Translations under genes and position numbers: made by a program
From: Triglochin maritima
Lineage: Eukaryota; Streptophyta; Magnoliopsida; Alismatales; Juncaginaceae
NCBI GenBank assembly: GCA_963682175.1
Contig: OY821777.1
Span: 3,737,501 to 3,801,500 of the forward strand
Length of the DNA stretch: 64,000 nucleotides
Direction of reading: 5' to 3'
Shown: positions 1-12,489 of the stretch, piece by piece
How the letters are laid out: the number at the start of each line of letters is the position of its first letter
Position numbering within the stretch: the first letter of the stretch is position 1
The notes under the pieces: generated by a model
Seen by the model: only the letters and a program-made list of their open reading frames with translations
The model's database searches: none
What the model was told of the DNA's origin: nothing

Positions 1-816
1 CTTCTCAGAGAACATCGTGAAGACAGCGGACATGAGATATGAACACATTTATGACACGAATAAGACTTAAATAATATGGTGTGATCAGTTAAGTTCAGAT
101 GTGGAAATTCAAATAAACCTTGACCTATTAATTGGTGAATATGGAATCCAAAGAAACCTTAGTCCATCAACTTTTACATTAGAAAACAAAACTAAAAAAC
201 AGCATTTTTAAAAACCCTAAGAAACACTGTATTTTTTCAGATATCTATATTTTAAACCTCAAATTTCATGAGTTGAACTAAAGATCTTTGTCTTCCAGTA
301 TCATTTTTACTCTATTTCATTTTGTCAAGCTCATTGCCAGTCAAGCATGAAATTACTATAACTCGTGAAATGTGTCCAGTATTGCAGTTCATGAAACCTG
401 GGTCAGATCAATTTTGTGAAGAATGTATTGAGTTTTGATGCTGTCTAGGAATCATGTAGGATTAGGTTGGACAAAATACAATAACCTATTAAACCCTGCT
501 CCTTCAGAAACGGAGTAATATCTGCAGAAATACAAGATTAAGAGTTCGTTTTCCACTAAAGCTACCTATAAAAAGACTCAATAAAGCTATTATCATTAGA
601 ACAATTAAAAGTATATCATTCTCATTTAAGGTTTTAACTAAAGAAACATTAACAAGCAAAGAAAGTGGCAACTTGTCTTATTTTATAACAGGAAGAAAAA
701 CTCTATAATTGCACAGTTTCACTAGTTGGCTTGTATTAGCACCATGACTTCCTTGGCATGAAGATGTGGGGAAAAAACATTGCAGGGTGTTGGCAACATA
801 AATGATAAAAAAATAC
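1..816 (-). other. Intron 2 of the CAMTA gene (partial)
   Basis: No coding exon is recognisable here. The donor of the CAMTA exon ending at 817 lies at 816-815 on the minus strand, and the next exon expected from the family (the middle of the CG-1 domain) is not found, so the whole stretch is read as intron continuing past the left edge. It is AT-rich, without an obvious repeat. Confidence 0.6.
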
Positions 817-1370
817 TTGGAGGTCTGTTGGGAGGTTCTGGTGAAATACGAAAGTTTTTGTAGTTCCGCAGGATCTCGCAAATTTCAGCTGGACGTAACC
901 ACCGATGTTGCGCTTCCAAAAGTATTTTCTCAATATCTGTAATTTGATGGATTAATTAAATGGTTGAACTCAACAAATAATAATAGTACCATTTCTAGCA
1001 ATGACACATTCATACCATCACAGCTTCATACATCATACAGAAAGTTCAGTCAAGCTTGTGCATGGACAACAAAGCTGGGAAATAGGTCATAGTAATTTGT
1101 TACTTCAATACTACTAATCCAAAATCTAGAAACAAACTTATATGCTTCTTTCTTTATCAACTTCATATATGCTTCTTCTACTAAGTCCAACCTTATTTAT
1201 AGCAAGCTTTAAATAAGTCATACAACAGCAACTATTCAACTTGGACAAAATAGAGAACTGTTTGTTAGCTCCAATTATCCGAATTCAAATAACATCGGAT
1301 ACATGTGTAATCAGGTGATTATATTGAGTTCATTTCTAGCCTACCCCCAACTAGTTTGGAATTAAAGGCT

Positions 1371-1401
<31 letters not shown>

Positions 1402-1781
1402 CCAGCCTACCCCAAATTCCAAAGAAAAACCTCTTAACAATAACAATCTGACAGAAATTAGAACTCATTACTTTCCGCTGCTGCTTCTCTTCTTAGCAAA
1501 AGGGCTAAAACTTGCATATTCACATCGTAGAAACAGAAACCACAACTTGAAAATTCACATCCAGCATGGTGACTCGCTCGATGCTTCAATTCACAAGTCA
1601 AACAAACATTGCCTATCCTCTTAACGGATTATATACTTAAGAAATATCATAAATTTACCGAAACATCACTTGCTTTAGTCAAACCCCAATCCACACCAAA
1701 TAACTCAAAATTCTAAATCAAAACAGAAAAAAGACCCTCACCGAGCTGAGGAGTCAACCCAAATCGTTTGGTTTCCGCCAT
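817..1781 (-). CDS. CAMTA: CAMTA-type calmodulin-binding transcription activator, 5' end only
   Basis: Two 5' coding exons are visible. Exon 1 (1781-1742) starts at an ATG and encodes MAETKRFGLTPQL plus one base. Exon 2 (936-817) encodes the start of the CG-1 DNA-binding domain, with the family signature EAQHRWLRPAEICEILRNY followed by ISPEPPNRPPS. The join is in phase (G|AT gives Asp), with donor CTCG|gtgagg, acceptor ttacag, and next donor CCAA|gtattt. CAMTA proteins are nuclear, bind CGCG-type boxes through CG-1 and respond to calcium through IQ/calmodulin-binding regions. The rest of CG-1, TIG, ankyrin and IQ parts lie beyond the left edge. It resembles the CAMTA2/CAMTA3 group, but the subtype cannot be fixed from about 53 residues. 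Confidence 0.9.
1348..1403 (+). mobile_element. 5'-truncated SINE tail in CAMTA intron 1
   Basis: The segment has the 3' end typical of Au-like plant SINEs (ctagtttggaattaaaggc, then ttgttg repeats). It is flanked by the direct repeat agcctacccc (1338-1347 and 1404-1413), which fits a target-site duplication around a strongly truncated copy. The (GTT)n run at about 1371-1400 is the SINE tail, not an independent microsatellite. Confidence 0.6.
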
Positions 1782-2060
1782 CGACACCCTCTCGATCTCC
1801 ACAAGCCACAAGGAGACTAGGAAATCCAAATCCCGCTCGCATCAGCTACTGGAGAAGAAGCAGACAGAAACACGATCAGAGATCTCGGCAGCAGAGTTGG
1901 ATCGGTGGAAATTGATATTTAAGCGAGAGGTCCGGAACGAGAGGCGATGCTTCCGGGAAGGAAAGGGGGGAGAAAACTAGGGTTTTGTGTGATTTGTCGA
2001 CTTGCGGGAAGGAGGAGATAACGTGTTCCCACGCGTCGGACCCGACAAAAAAAAACGGTC
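1782..2060 (-). promoter_or_regulatory. CAMTA 5' untranslated and promoter-proximal region
   Basis: Sequence upstream of the CAMTA ATG on the minus strand is richer in G+C than its surroundings, has pyrimidine-rich stretches typical of plant leaders, and contains an aaaccctag telo-box-like motif at about 1977-1985. The transcription start is not defined. Confidence 0.4.
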
Positions 2061-3378
2061 CAAACCCATTGGCCATTACCAGTACGGTTCGAGTAACATG
2101 ATTCCCAATTGAACGAATTCAAATAACTAACAACAACCAATTACCACTATGAACGTGCAATTTTATGTGACACAATAAGTATTAAAAAATTCCAGTTTAT
2201 TCATTTGAAAATTTGAAATCATGTCCATTTGAAAATTTTATGTTCACTAAAGAAACCCTTAAACTACTTAAGTGTTATTAAGCGCTAACAACTCAAAACC
2301 AAAAAAAAAAAACCCAACCCAAACATTTATTTCTCAATCGTCACGATGAACCCGGTAGTCTACCTCTCACTATCTTCATCACATTTTACTTTTATTCTCG
2401 ATTCTGTTGTTTATCCCTTGAATCTCTGCAATTAGTATCGTTAGTATTTTAGATTCGACATTCCTACGGTTTAGGTGGGAATGCAGATATAAGTATATGT
2501 AACCCATGACTTCATTTCACTATAGATGGCACTAGAATCTGACCATCTCCTTGCGTTTCCAAATACTCTTGTTGCACAACCTACACATCCTATTACTGTA
2601 GACGAATTCAAAATGTTTTTTTTTTTTGGGATTTGGTATAAATTATGTTTAGATCATCAATTGTCATGTCCGTGGTCTTATATCCAACCCAAATGTTATT
2701 TGGTTGAGGCATTTAGAATTGATTCTGAGTAAGTCATTTCATTGCCTCTTGCTGCGTCTCATCCAACATTCGACTTAACAATGTTCCTCTTATTGGCATT
2801 ACCACCACACTCCTCCATAATTATTTCAACAATCTTTTCTTTTTTTTATCAACGTGATTCACTTATGTTTGTTTTTTTTGGGTTTTTCCCACATTAACCT
2901 TGGTATTTTTACACTAAGTTTTCAGTACTTCCTTATAGGTACTTTTATCTATAGTATATCTTGTAGAATGTACGTACCTTGTGGTAAATACCACCATTTG
3001 ATATCGGAAATTCACGTTTTTCTAAACACACATTGCACATTCTGTAAGTTCGTCAAGCTCGATTTTTAGGCAAATAAAAAAACACTTAATACTCGTTACC
3101 ACAAGAATGAGTCACATGTGTGTAATAAATGTTTTTATCTATACATTTCACACAAGATTAGTAAAGACGTTAATAGAAAACTTTCTTCTTAAGGTGGTAG
3201 TGCTTACGGTTACACATTAGATTAAAACAATGCTCGCTAGGCCCGACCCGGCTCCAACACCATCGGGTCGGTAACCATATCTACCCGATTTGGTAATCGA
3301 TAACAAGAAGAGTAAAATTCGATTTTAAGTAGATTTGATTAGTTATTGACTTAATTGATGTAATTATATTTATTAGTT
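2061..3378. other. Intergenic, no gene seen
   Basis: AT-rich sequence with short homopolymer runs and only short random ORFs. A small patch at about 3238-3300 (cccgacccgg, atcgggtcggta) resembles the internal words of the hAT-like elements elsewhere in the window, but no ends were found. Confidence 0.5.
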
Positions 3379-3748
3379 TTGTCCTTGAATTATGCATTGA
3401 TATCACTTTGAACATCTAAACTTTCAAAGTTGACAGTTACCTCCTAACTTTCATTTTCTAACATTTTGTCCACCTGGAACTTTGAAAATCATTTATTTAA
3501 ACACACATTTACTTCTTTTTTTGTGCGGATCTCAATTCGAACTAATTGACATCCGTTTCGATCTGAACTTTCACGTAAATATAGATTTACGAGTGTATTA
3601 AGGATACAACGGAAAAAATTACAAAAAAATGACGAATGCGTGTTTAAATAATGATTTTTTAAAATTCAGTGGACAAAATGTTATAAAACGAGAGTTCAGA
3701 GGTGTTAACTGCAATTTTGAAAGCTCAGTGTGTGCAAAATTATGCTAA
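3379..3748. mobile_element. Foldback (MITE-like) element
   Basis: Two arms form an imperfect inverted repeat: about 3379-3510 (gtccttgaattatgc ... acattttgtccac ... tttaaacacac) pairs with about 3640-3748 (gtgtttaaata ... gtggacaaaatgtta ... gcaaaattatgc). There is no coding capacity. Length and structure fit a non-autonomous DNA transposon. No clear target-site duplication was found because the right end runs into another repeat. Confidence 0.55.
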
Positions 3749-4272
3749 ACTTTAATGTGTTACATAGTCGTTCACATTGTGACCGTTTTATCCTGAGAGA
3801 AAATACTTGCACCCAACGCACTGGTACTCATAGGTGATAATTTCTTTATGAAGACATAATTGGGCGAGGGGGGGGAACTGTAATTAACCCTCGTTAAAAA
3901 TCATGATTTATGATTAATAAGCTATTATGTAAGGATTAATTTATTATTAGAAAATATAATGACACATTAAAAGTTATTAAAAACTTAATAAAAACGTCCC
4001 GTCACAAAACCTGTATTGAGTCCGAGTTTAGCTCATCACCCATGAAGACATTGTTCCACAATACTTATTTATTGTCATAAAACTTAAGTTTGTTGATTAT
4101 TATAGTAGTAGACTTGTGCTTTAATATCTCATGCTACTAATTTTTTATCAGCGGACGTGAGGCTAAACTTTAATGTGTTACACAGTCATTCACATTCTGA
4201 CTGTTTTATCCTGAGAGAAAAAATTTGCACCCAACACACTGGTACGTAGGGTGATAATTTCGTTAAGATGAG
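3744..4272 (+). repeat. Direct repeat pair containing an LTR like that of the AOX-intron TRIM
   Basis: A segment of about 108 bp at 3744-3851 (gctaaactttaatgtgttaca ... actggtac ... ggtgataatttc) is repeated at 4162-4272. Between them, about 3991-4182 aligns over its whole length with both LTRs of the TRIM at 45111-45611 (shared words: gagtccgagt, cacccatgaa, aaaacttaagtt, gactaaacttt, gtgttaca). This is a diverged solo LTR or remnant of the same family. Confidence 0.5.
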
Positions 4273-6355
4273 TTTATCAACGACGACTCGGTCGAGATGT
4301 TCTATTTTCTAACCTCGTTTACTTTTGTTGTGTTTGTCATCGTGAATTTGTTCATTGGATTTGTTGGGATTGAACTTTACATGTTAATTGAGATGTATAC
4401 TACATTGTTATGCATGCCCGTATTTGTATTTACAACAACTTTTGCTTCTCATTTTTATGGTTCATGTTCATTTACTTACCATAACTTGCACCAAGTATTG
4501 GTCTTCTGTTCTCGTAACTCTCTGCATTTTACATTCATGTGGTGCCTTCCTATTTCGCACCCCTTACGGGCTTCTTTCGATGGAACAATGTTTTGGTGTG
4601 AGATGCAAGTTTTTGGTCAGTCATTTAATTTGTTTCCTGTTAGGTAACAATAGTTCTGAAAAGTGCTGAAGGGTAGGTTTCCTTGCTACATGGTTTGGTT
4701 CTTGGCTGCAAAAGCAGGAATGGTACCTTCAGCTACAAAATGGAGTGAGGTCGAGTCTAGGGAATTATTGTTAATTTAGAAAATATCACCACTTTTGGTT
4801 CCAATTGTACTCTTTCTAGCGCACACAACCTACTTGCATTGTTCTTTAGATATAGGAAGCTTGGTTTATGACTTTGGCGGAGGGTAATTTGTTTGGATTT
4901 GTTTACCATACTTAGGAACTAATTGTTGATACAATTACATGTAATACAGTGTGTTACATATGTCGAAAAAATCTTCCGTAAGAATCCAGATAAAGTCAAC
5001 GTACAAAAGCATGTATAGAAAAACAAGAAACGAAGGAATAGTGATCAGAGACGACCTCAAAGACCGAGTCGTCGAAAGACGACTTGCCTCAGAGAAAATA
5101 TTGGCACACATACCAGTGCGTTTGATGGTCTGTCAGTTTTCTTCCAGGATAGAACGGTCACACCGTCGATCAGGCGCACACGGAGTCGACGGACCACGAA
5201 ATCAGCACGGAACCTCGCAAGAATTGGTCGTCGGAGAACTCTGGATTCGGAGACCTAAAATCGTCGGAGATGGACGGTTTTCGTATAGAGATGATATGAA
5301 TAAAACGTGTGTACAGAAGGAAACCGACTGTGATATATATATATGTATTTAATCTTGTAACCGTCAATGACTTAATTGCAAAAAACAATTATCATGATGT
5401 CCAAAAAATAAATACACTCATCACCCTGAGGCTAAAACTTCTAATTTCCCCCAAAACACCCACTGCCTCGCCTCGCCCCAGGACGGGATGAGCGCGCGCA
5501 TACGCGTGCGTGGAGAATTCTCTCCTCCTCTCTTTCCACCTACAAAGGGACAAGTGAATAAGATGTTTATCAACATCCTTCAACTTGTTAGTTTCACCAA
5601 TGTAGGACTAAAAGTAAGATAAACACATGACATATGGGACAATAGTTCTCATCTTCATCTCAACATTGGATTTCTTCAATTGAATTATTCATGGGTCTAG
5701 CCCAAACTCAATAATCCAACACTAATGGACCCAGATGAACTTACGAAAAGTTCGTGATATTGTATTCTGCTGTGATTTAATACAGTGGGGTGGGGGTCTC
5801 AGAGATAAGGTAGATTGAGGTTTGAATGTAGATTCTTGAAAATTACTATTTGGTTATCTCTAACCATTGCTGCAGCCTACAGTTGAATCAGAAAACTGTA
5901 ATTTTTTTATAGCTGATATTGCAAGAAAAATCATGTTTTTATACGATTTATAGCCAACCATTCCAACGAAAATTGTCTAAACTTAAAGAATTTAGGTTCT
6001 CTTTTTTGGAAAATTTGTCAGATTCTGCATGTGGGGCTGATTTTGATGTCTGTTGTTCTATCTCCCTTTTTTATCTGGATTTTCCTTTTCTGGTTTAATT
6101 TCTTAATGTTTTCCTTTTATCCTATTACTAATGTGTTCCCTCTCCGTGAACCCTACCTAACATGTTCATTCTAATTGGCAGCTATTGACTACCATCGGAG
6201 AGAGATGATTCTCATCATTATCACCTTGATATTGATGTCTTTAGCTTACAGCATGTGATGTCGGCCGCTTTATTTCTGACCTTGTTGACTGTTGTGTGAT
6301 ATGACTTTGTTGTTTGAGATTGCTTGAGATTTTGTTGTTTGAGACTGCTTACCGT
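4273..6355. other. Intergenic, no supported gene
   Basis: The longest open frame (4951-5352, plus) encodes 133 residues with no motif that I recognise, and its codon use looks random. A motif of the tcccacattgg type seen in many plant LTRs is only loosely present at about 5600-5680. Nothing else is identifiable. Confidence 0.4.
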
Positions 6356-6826
6356 TAGGGTGCAAATGGTTACCAAGTATCCGAGTATCCGATTCGAAAA
6401 TTTCTATTTAGTTGGTATTTGGTAAGTTCAATGTTACCAATTTAATTTCGGATACGAATATGGTTTTAAAAAAATTACCAATTAGAATTCGGATACAAGT
6501 TATTTAAAATTCGAATTATCCGAATTATCCGAATTATTCGAATACATAGTCAAATACACAAATTAGTATTCGAAAATTTTAATACGAAAAATTAGTATTC
6601 GAAAATTTTGATTCGAAAATTAATTATAATATATATATATATATATTCAATTTCGGATAATATCCGAATACCAATTAGTATTCGAAAATTTTGAAGTTTC
6701 GGATTCGGATTCGGATAGTTCTACTGAATTCGGATTCGAATTCGAATTTGGTAATGGAATATGGTATTCAGATTCGAATTCGGATATAGCAGGTATCCGA
6801 GTTAAATTATCCGAGTTGCACCCCTA
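6356..6826. mobile_element. hAT-like non-autonomous element (TCCGAAT type)
   Basis: Ends are tagggtgcaa at the left and ttgcaccccta at the right, an inverted pair. Flanks are cttaccgt (6348-6355) and cttacaat (6827-6834), an imperfect 8-bp target-site duplication (6 of 8). The interior is made almost wholly of degenerate words (tccgaa, ttcggat, attcgaa) and has no coding capacity. Confidence 0.65.
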
Positions 6827-6940
6827 CTTACAATTGGTGTCCTTAGCTTGCAGCATGTGATAGAGAGATGCATATTTATTTTGACTTTAGTACTTTACTG
6901 TGATCTGACTTTATTGTTTATTGGTTGAGATATGTTGTCC

Positions 6941-7107
6941 GAGACTGCTTTGTATAATGCATCGTAACCCGTCCTTAAAATTAGCGGAAATTTTAACTTT
7001 ATATAGTGGGGAATCAAACGAACCGAGACTGCTTTGTATAATGGATCGTAACGTCCCTAAAATTAGCGGAAATTTTAACTTTATATAGTGGGGAATCAAA
7101 CGAACAC
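6941..7107. repeat. 84-bp tandem duplication
   Basis: Unit gagactgctttgtataatg ... ggggaatcaaacgaac occurs at 6941-7024 and 7025-7107 with a few substitutions and a 2-bp indel. The words tgttgtttgagac and actgctt also recur at about 6300-6350, just outside the hAT-like element. Confidence 0.75.
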
Positions 7108-8736
7108 GAGGACATTACGAAGAACAACACAATGTGCATCATCCTATATATAAATATGGATCGGAGTTTACAAAAAGTGATTACATCAAAAGATTATAAG
7201 ATGAAATACACAACTGTAATCACAATAACCTCTCAAAAGGAAGGAAACAATATCTGGTCCATAGAACTCTCATCCGCAATCACCACCCCTACTGCTGACC
7301 TCGAATTGAAATACAAACATGGAAACTATGTCTGAGTTTTCATAAGAAAATCTCGTATGTCAAACCTCTAAATGCAATCAAGTAACAACAGCATACACAT
7401 GCAATGGAAAAATGCAATAAAACAACAGTTCGTCAATTAGGTTCTCGGGACCTCTCTCCCAACCACACCTGACACAACTCACTCGTGCCCACAAGGCACC
7501 GTCGGTCAGAGTCTCGGCCACAACACAATCGTGCACAACGACACCGTCAGTCAGAGTCTCGGCCACAACACACCGCATCACACGGACGGCCAATCTATAG
7601 CCCAAAACACTCCATAAAGTCGCAACCCACGATCACTATCGGGCCAGAAAGTCTTTCACACGTTCCCCAAAGGGCCGGTGAAACTGTTTCCCACCAAACC
7701 GATCACAACCACACACCACAAAGGCAACATAACCAAAACTTGGAAGAAACGATCGACCGAACACCCCAGACAGTCGACCGAAACCCCACAACTATTCTGT
7801 TTCAAACAGAACTAACAACCAACCGGTCGAACGACAAAGAGGACCGATTCAACCGAAAACATCCAGTAAAAATCTTCCTTCCGCACAAAGTACACAAACG
7901 GTCGAACAACAAGACGGACCGGTTGACCGAAAACTACCAGTAAAACTCAATATCGATCCAAACTACACCGGTCGACCAAACCAACAAATGGTCAAACAAA
8001 CTTTAAGTTAAACTTAAGTTATCGGTTGAACGAGATCTCAGAGCGGTCGACTGTTTTGTGGTCTACACCCCAACCGACTTAAAACAATGTTTCGATTGAA
8101 CGGCAAAGGGGACTCGGCCAATCGAAAACACCCAGAGCATGCCTAACATACTTGACCGGTCGACCACACGAAGCATCGTTCGACCGGTGCAAGGCAGACT
8201 CCCCAAAATCACACCAACGGGCGATCGAATACAACAAAAACTATTGAACTGAGGTCCGACGAGCCATCCGATCTACCGTCGACCACTCCAACACTTACGA
8301 AAGCATAAGTGAGTATCAAAGTAAAACTTGACATGCCTTTAAGGCTTGAGGAAGCCTTTGAAGAATCACGGCAAATGTTTCCCCCGATTCCTCCAACTCC
8401 TGGCGAACTCCTCAAACTCGATCACCTCAACTCTGGCAATCGTCTGAGCTCCTCATAGCTTCGCTGGTCTCGCCTCCATGACTTCCCGAGCTAGAAGAGA
8501 AAAGGATTGAGAGCGAGAGACGCGCGCGAGAGAGAGAGGGAGGGTTGAAAATAGTAAAGGAGAGAGAAAAAAACTAACCTTTATATACTCATCTCCTCAA
8601 ACTACCTCAGCCGTCCATCTAATCCTCTTCTAATCCACCACTTAAACGCAATTAAACCCTTAATTAGGATTATGATATAACATCTTAGTGCTTATTATAC
8701 ATGATGGTCAGTTGGTTCCCATTTACATTGATTTTA
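7108..8736 (-). other. Repeat-rich region with a promoter-like minus-strand TATA
   Basis: From about 7490 to 8200 the sequence is dense in cggtcgac/accggtcg words, and a 40-50 bp phrase (gtcagagtctcggccacaaca) is duplicated at 7505 and 7551. On the minus strand a TATATAAA box (about 8580-8587) is followed by a pyrimidine-rich leader and a short ATG frame at about 8478. This looks like an LTR or a decayed retroelement promoter, but no reverse transcriptase, integrase or gag motif is visible. Confidence 0.3.
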
Positions 8737-9405
8737 GAGCATCCTTGACCGGAGCATCCCATGGATGACCCGGGACGAGTGCCACTTGGCACAACCCGGT
8801 TGGGTGGTTTATTTTGTTAATTTTTGTTTTGTTTTGTTTTTTTAAAATTAGTTTTAATTTTTTAAATCTTTTTTTAAATGTTCTGTAATTTTTTATTTTT
8901 AAAAAAAATTAATTGTTGTTTTTCAAAATCAACCCCTAAATGATGTAGACGAGAGAGCGCATTAAAAAGTTTGTTTATTTTATTCAATAAAAAAAATTAA
9001 AATGTAAAAACAATTAGAAAACATATTTTTTAAAAAGAAGATTTAAAAATTTTGTTAAAAATGATTTTAAAAATGTCAATACGAGAGTTATTGGTATTTT
9101 GATTTTCGAAATATATTATTATTAATATTTTTGGTAAATATAAATGATTTTGGAATATAATAAAAGTTGTGAAGAAAATTAATGATGTAGAGGAAAGAGA
9201 GTGGGATGACCTAGGTCATGGTTAATGAGTGAATAGTGAAGAAAAAATATGAGGTTGAGTCATGATGATGTGGCAGAAAGAGAAAAAAATGAGATTACCC
9301 AAAAATCCTACGTTTTGCATTCAATGTTTACCATGGTTTGGAAGCTTTCAGAGGCATACCTCTCTGGCTATGTGGCTAAAATTTTAAATTCTAGCGAGAT
9401 GCTCT
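8737..9405. mobile_element. Possible AT-rich MITE with gagcatc ends
   Basis: The sequence agagcatcc near 8737 and gagatgctctt near 9395-9405 are inverted with respect to each other and enclose a very AT-rich interior. The gagcatc terminal word is common in plant non-autonomous DNA transposons. The inverted match is only 8-9 bp and no target duplication was seen. Confidence 0.25.
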
Positions 9406-9606
9406 TTTCGATCATCTTCTCCATTCTTATTCCTAATAAATTTAAAAAAATATAGTATCAAAACTATTCAAAAACTATTTTTAATAGTAGACATATTATC
9501 ACCCAGTTATGACACGGGACAAACGGTTTTATCTTTTAGTGTTTTGAAGAACTTGACGTGGTAAATATCGAGTTCATTAGCCACTACGAAAATTCTTAAG
9601 TCGGGT

Positions 9607-9691
9607 GAACTTGACATTTGGAACGACGAGTTCTAGTCATTGAACTCGACATTTAGAACGACGAGTTCTAGTCATTGAACTCGACGTTTCT
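9607..9691. repeat. 35-bp short tandem repeat
   Basis: The unit gaactcgacattt-agaacgacgagttctagtcatt occurs at 9607-9641 and 9642-9676 with two substitutions, followed by a partial third unit. Each unit contains the gaactcg/cgagttc inverted pair, so it can fold. Confidence 0.75.
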
Positions 9692-9720
9692 AATGTCGAA
9701 TTCTTTGACTTAGAATTTTT

Positions 9721-12489
9721 GGTCTCTCGACGTAAATATATTGTATGATGACTAAAAATAAATTTTCACCAAATTTGAATTAATTTTGTCGGGTCGGGTG
9801 GGTTTTCTCAAGTTTTGAGATTATTACTTTATGAATTTTTCCATTGATATACCAAACATGGGGGGAAATAATTATTACTCTCCAAAAATATTACTCCCAG
9901 GTGCGCACTTGGAATGATGGTAAAAATTATAAAAATTCAATTTTTTATTACTCCAAAAAATGCTGGAATGGGCCATATTTCTCATTTTTTGGTTGTTTTG
10001 GAACGTTTTAAATTAAGTTCCTTATCCACAACTGAAAACTTCACGTTTTAAATTTCATTGTAACGAGAATATCGTCTTTGTGGAGTCACATGGAAGAATG
10101 TCTAATGACTATTAAAGCACCACAGTTTACATCAAAATACAAACCTAAGCTAAAATTAATAGTGCGTTACGATAATCGGGGGATATGGTTAAAACAACAT
10201 AAGAAGATTGTGCTTCAAACGTATTTTTAATTTTCTAATGAAACATAGTGCATTGATATGCATTTTATATTTCTTAGGTACACAATATATTTATATGCAT
10301 CACACAGACACACATTACAAAGTTATCTACTGACTCCACACAAAAAAACAGATGTATTATATATTAATATAATGCAAAACAATGGGTTTACAATTTTTAC
10401 ACCAGATTGGATATCAATATCCTTTTTGAATTTTTCCTAGGTACATGACATAAAAACTTCAGGTATGCATGATTAGCCATACAATACCAGCGAACACCAG
10501 AACAAATCCGAACTGACGAAAGCCACATATCATAAACAATAACAACCCAGTTTGTAAATAAAAAAAGGTTTTAAAAAATCATAGATGAAGGCATGAAGCA
10601 TTAAAAGAAGGTAAAGAATATGGTTGGGAAATTAGCCTAGAAAAATATAGTAAGGTCACAAAGAGGGAGAAGAAAAAAGACAAAGTGAAGACAACCGTGG
10701 TGGGGGGTCGGGCGGGGCAAGATTAGACCTTAGGGCTTCTCCGAAAATTTCCACGAATTTTATTTGGCGGGCGACGGTGGTCGTTACTCGTTAGGGACTC
10801 CTTGTTAGATATCCCCAAATTTTTTGGGTCACAAAGCCCATGGGCCGTCGCCTTGTAGGTTGGAACAATTAACATTTTTCTTTCACATTTGCATTTTATT
10901 TATGTTTTCTGGGATTTTTAGTCATATTTTTTTAATAATAAAATTATTATTTGAGGAACTTAACTCTCTTTTTTTGTCGTAGAAAAAATAAAACGACAAT
11001 GTTTTGATATTTTTATAAAAAAATTACTACCTCGACTGGTATCAAACAAATCATAGTGATATTTCTTCAACAAGACTAAGCACTGTGTTTGATTTGATAC
11101 TAACTACGACCGGTTAATCAAATCTTAAGTTTGGAAATAATTGTAAAGCAAAATTGTGTATTCTTTTTGTTATCGAATCATTAGTCGTATATGTATCTTA
11201 TTCACGATGTATTTATTGTATTGACTATCTACTATGAATCTGCGGCTGTTAGTCTGTTAGACAACTTTACTTTTTAATAAGCAATTGTTTTTTATTGTTG
11301 AATAAATCATAGTTTCATTAAAAAATAGAAGACTTTCACCCAAATTTGCATGATGTCATTGTCATTGTCAAGTATAGCCTTGATGATTTATGAACTAAAA
11401 TATAATCATGTATTAATCAATTAAACAAAACATTAATGCAGATATACGGCTAGCAGATTAAATTTACAAGATATTGTGATATTGCAAACTGTGTGCTAGC
11501 TATGAAAGTTAACAGTAGATATGAAGCAAGCAAACAGCTCCTAGAAGTATTAAACCAACAGACATGAATTTAATATATCAGAAAACAGAGCATGAACTTT
11601 GTTGTACACGAGATTTGATCTTCAATTATATACAAGAGTCATACCTCTGACCGGAGAAGCAGTAAAATGATATTCGTGACAGTATATACTTACATAAAGA
11701 TAGTAAACCTGTACTAGTGTTTTTAAGACAAATATGGGAAGAACAACATATAGGTATTTACAGACAAGTGATTGTGGTATTCTTACATTTACTGTGAAAC
11801 CGAAGGATGGAATACATAACAAGTACACTCCATCCCATGTTAATAATACACATATCCCATTACATTACCTGAAAGGAGGCATCTTTCGGATCGTCTCTTA
11901 AAAAATCAAAATAAATAACTACAGACAATTCTGTATCTGATTCCTACATATAATACAACAATCTCCCTACGCCTTGGAGAGTGGTGAATATTCAACTCCA
12001 TGCCGGGCAAAATGTCATTGTGAAAGAAGATAAACCTGTCTGTTGATGTTAGCCCACGTGAAACTTATTTCCCGCCCAAACAAGATAGGGTTGTTACTTT
12101 GTTGCCTCCTACCAACATTCGGCTTAAAGAAAGCCTAACGCCTCTGCTTGAAGCAAACATATTTCTGCTGGCTTGTGCACATGATAGTTCAGACAATGGA
12201 GATTGCAGACCCATGCAGGAGTGCTGTAACTCATCCACAAGGAGTAGCTTTTGCGTCTTTTCAACCAATTTCCTAAGATGCAAATGATACGACTATCTTA
12301 CAATTTAGAGAGTAATGACCATTGTTGTTTTCTTTAAACTCTTCCCTTAGCATGTGCTCTAACTCGATATGGTATATAGGATGCTCTTCTGTCCCAAGAA
12401 GCCAACCATTTCGTTAGCCCCAAGATGTTAAGAGCGCCTCATCATTAAAAGAACTACCACTAATTCCATTTTTTTCATGGAAGACAAGT
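9721..12489. other. Intergenic and probable 3' region of the PPR gene
   Basis: No gene is supported. It is mostly AT-rich. The last few hundred bases (about 12000-12489), with more balanced composition, are probably the 3' untranslated region of the minus-strand PPR gene. A 72-codon minus frame at 12065-12283 has no recognisable motif. A G+C-richer patch at 10690-10860 contains no ORF. Confidence 0.4.

Noticed and set aside
1371..1400. Independent (GTT)n microsatellite
   Set aside because: It is the 3' tail of a truncated SINE with a flanking duplication.
4951..5352. 133-codon open frame on the plus strand
   Set aside because: No motif, no splice context and no promoter; composition looks random in repeat-like DNA.
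12065..12283. 72-codon minus frame downstream of the PPR gene
   Set aside because: No family resemblance; it lies in the probable 3' UTR.
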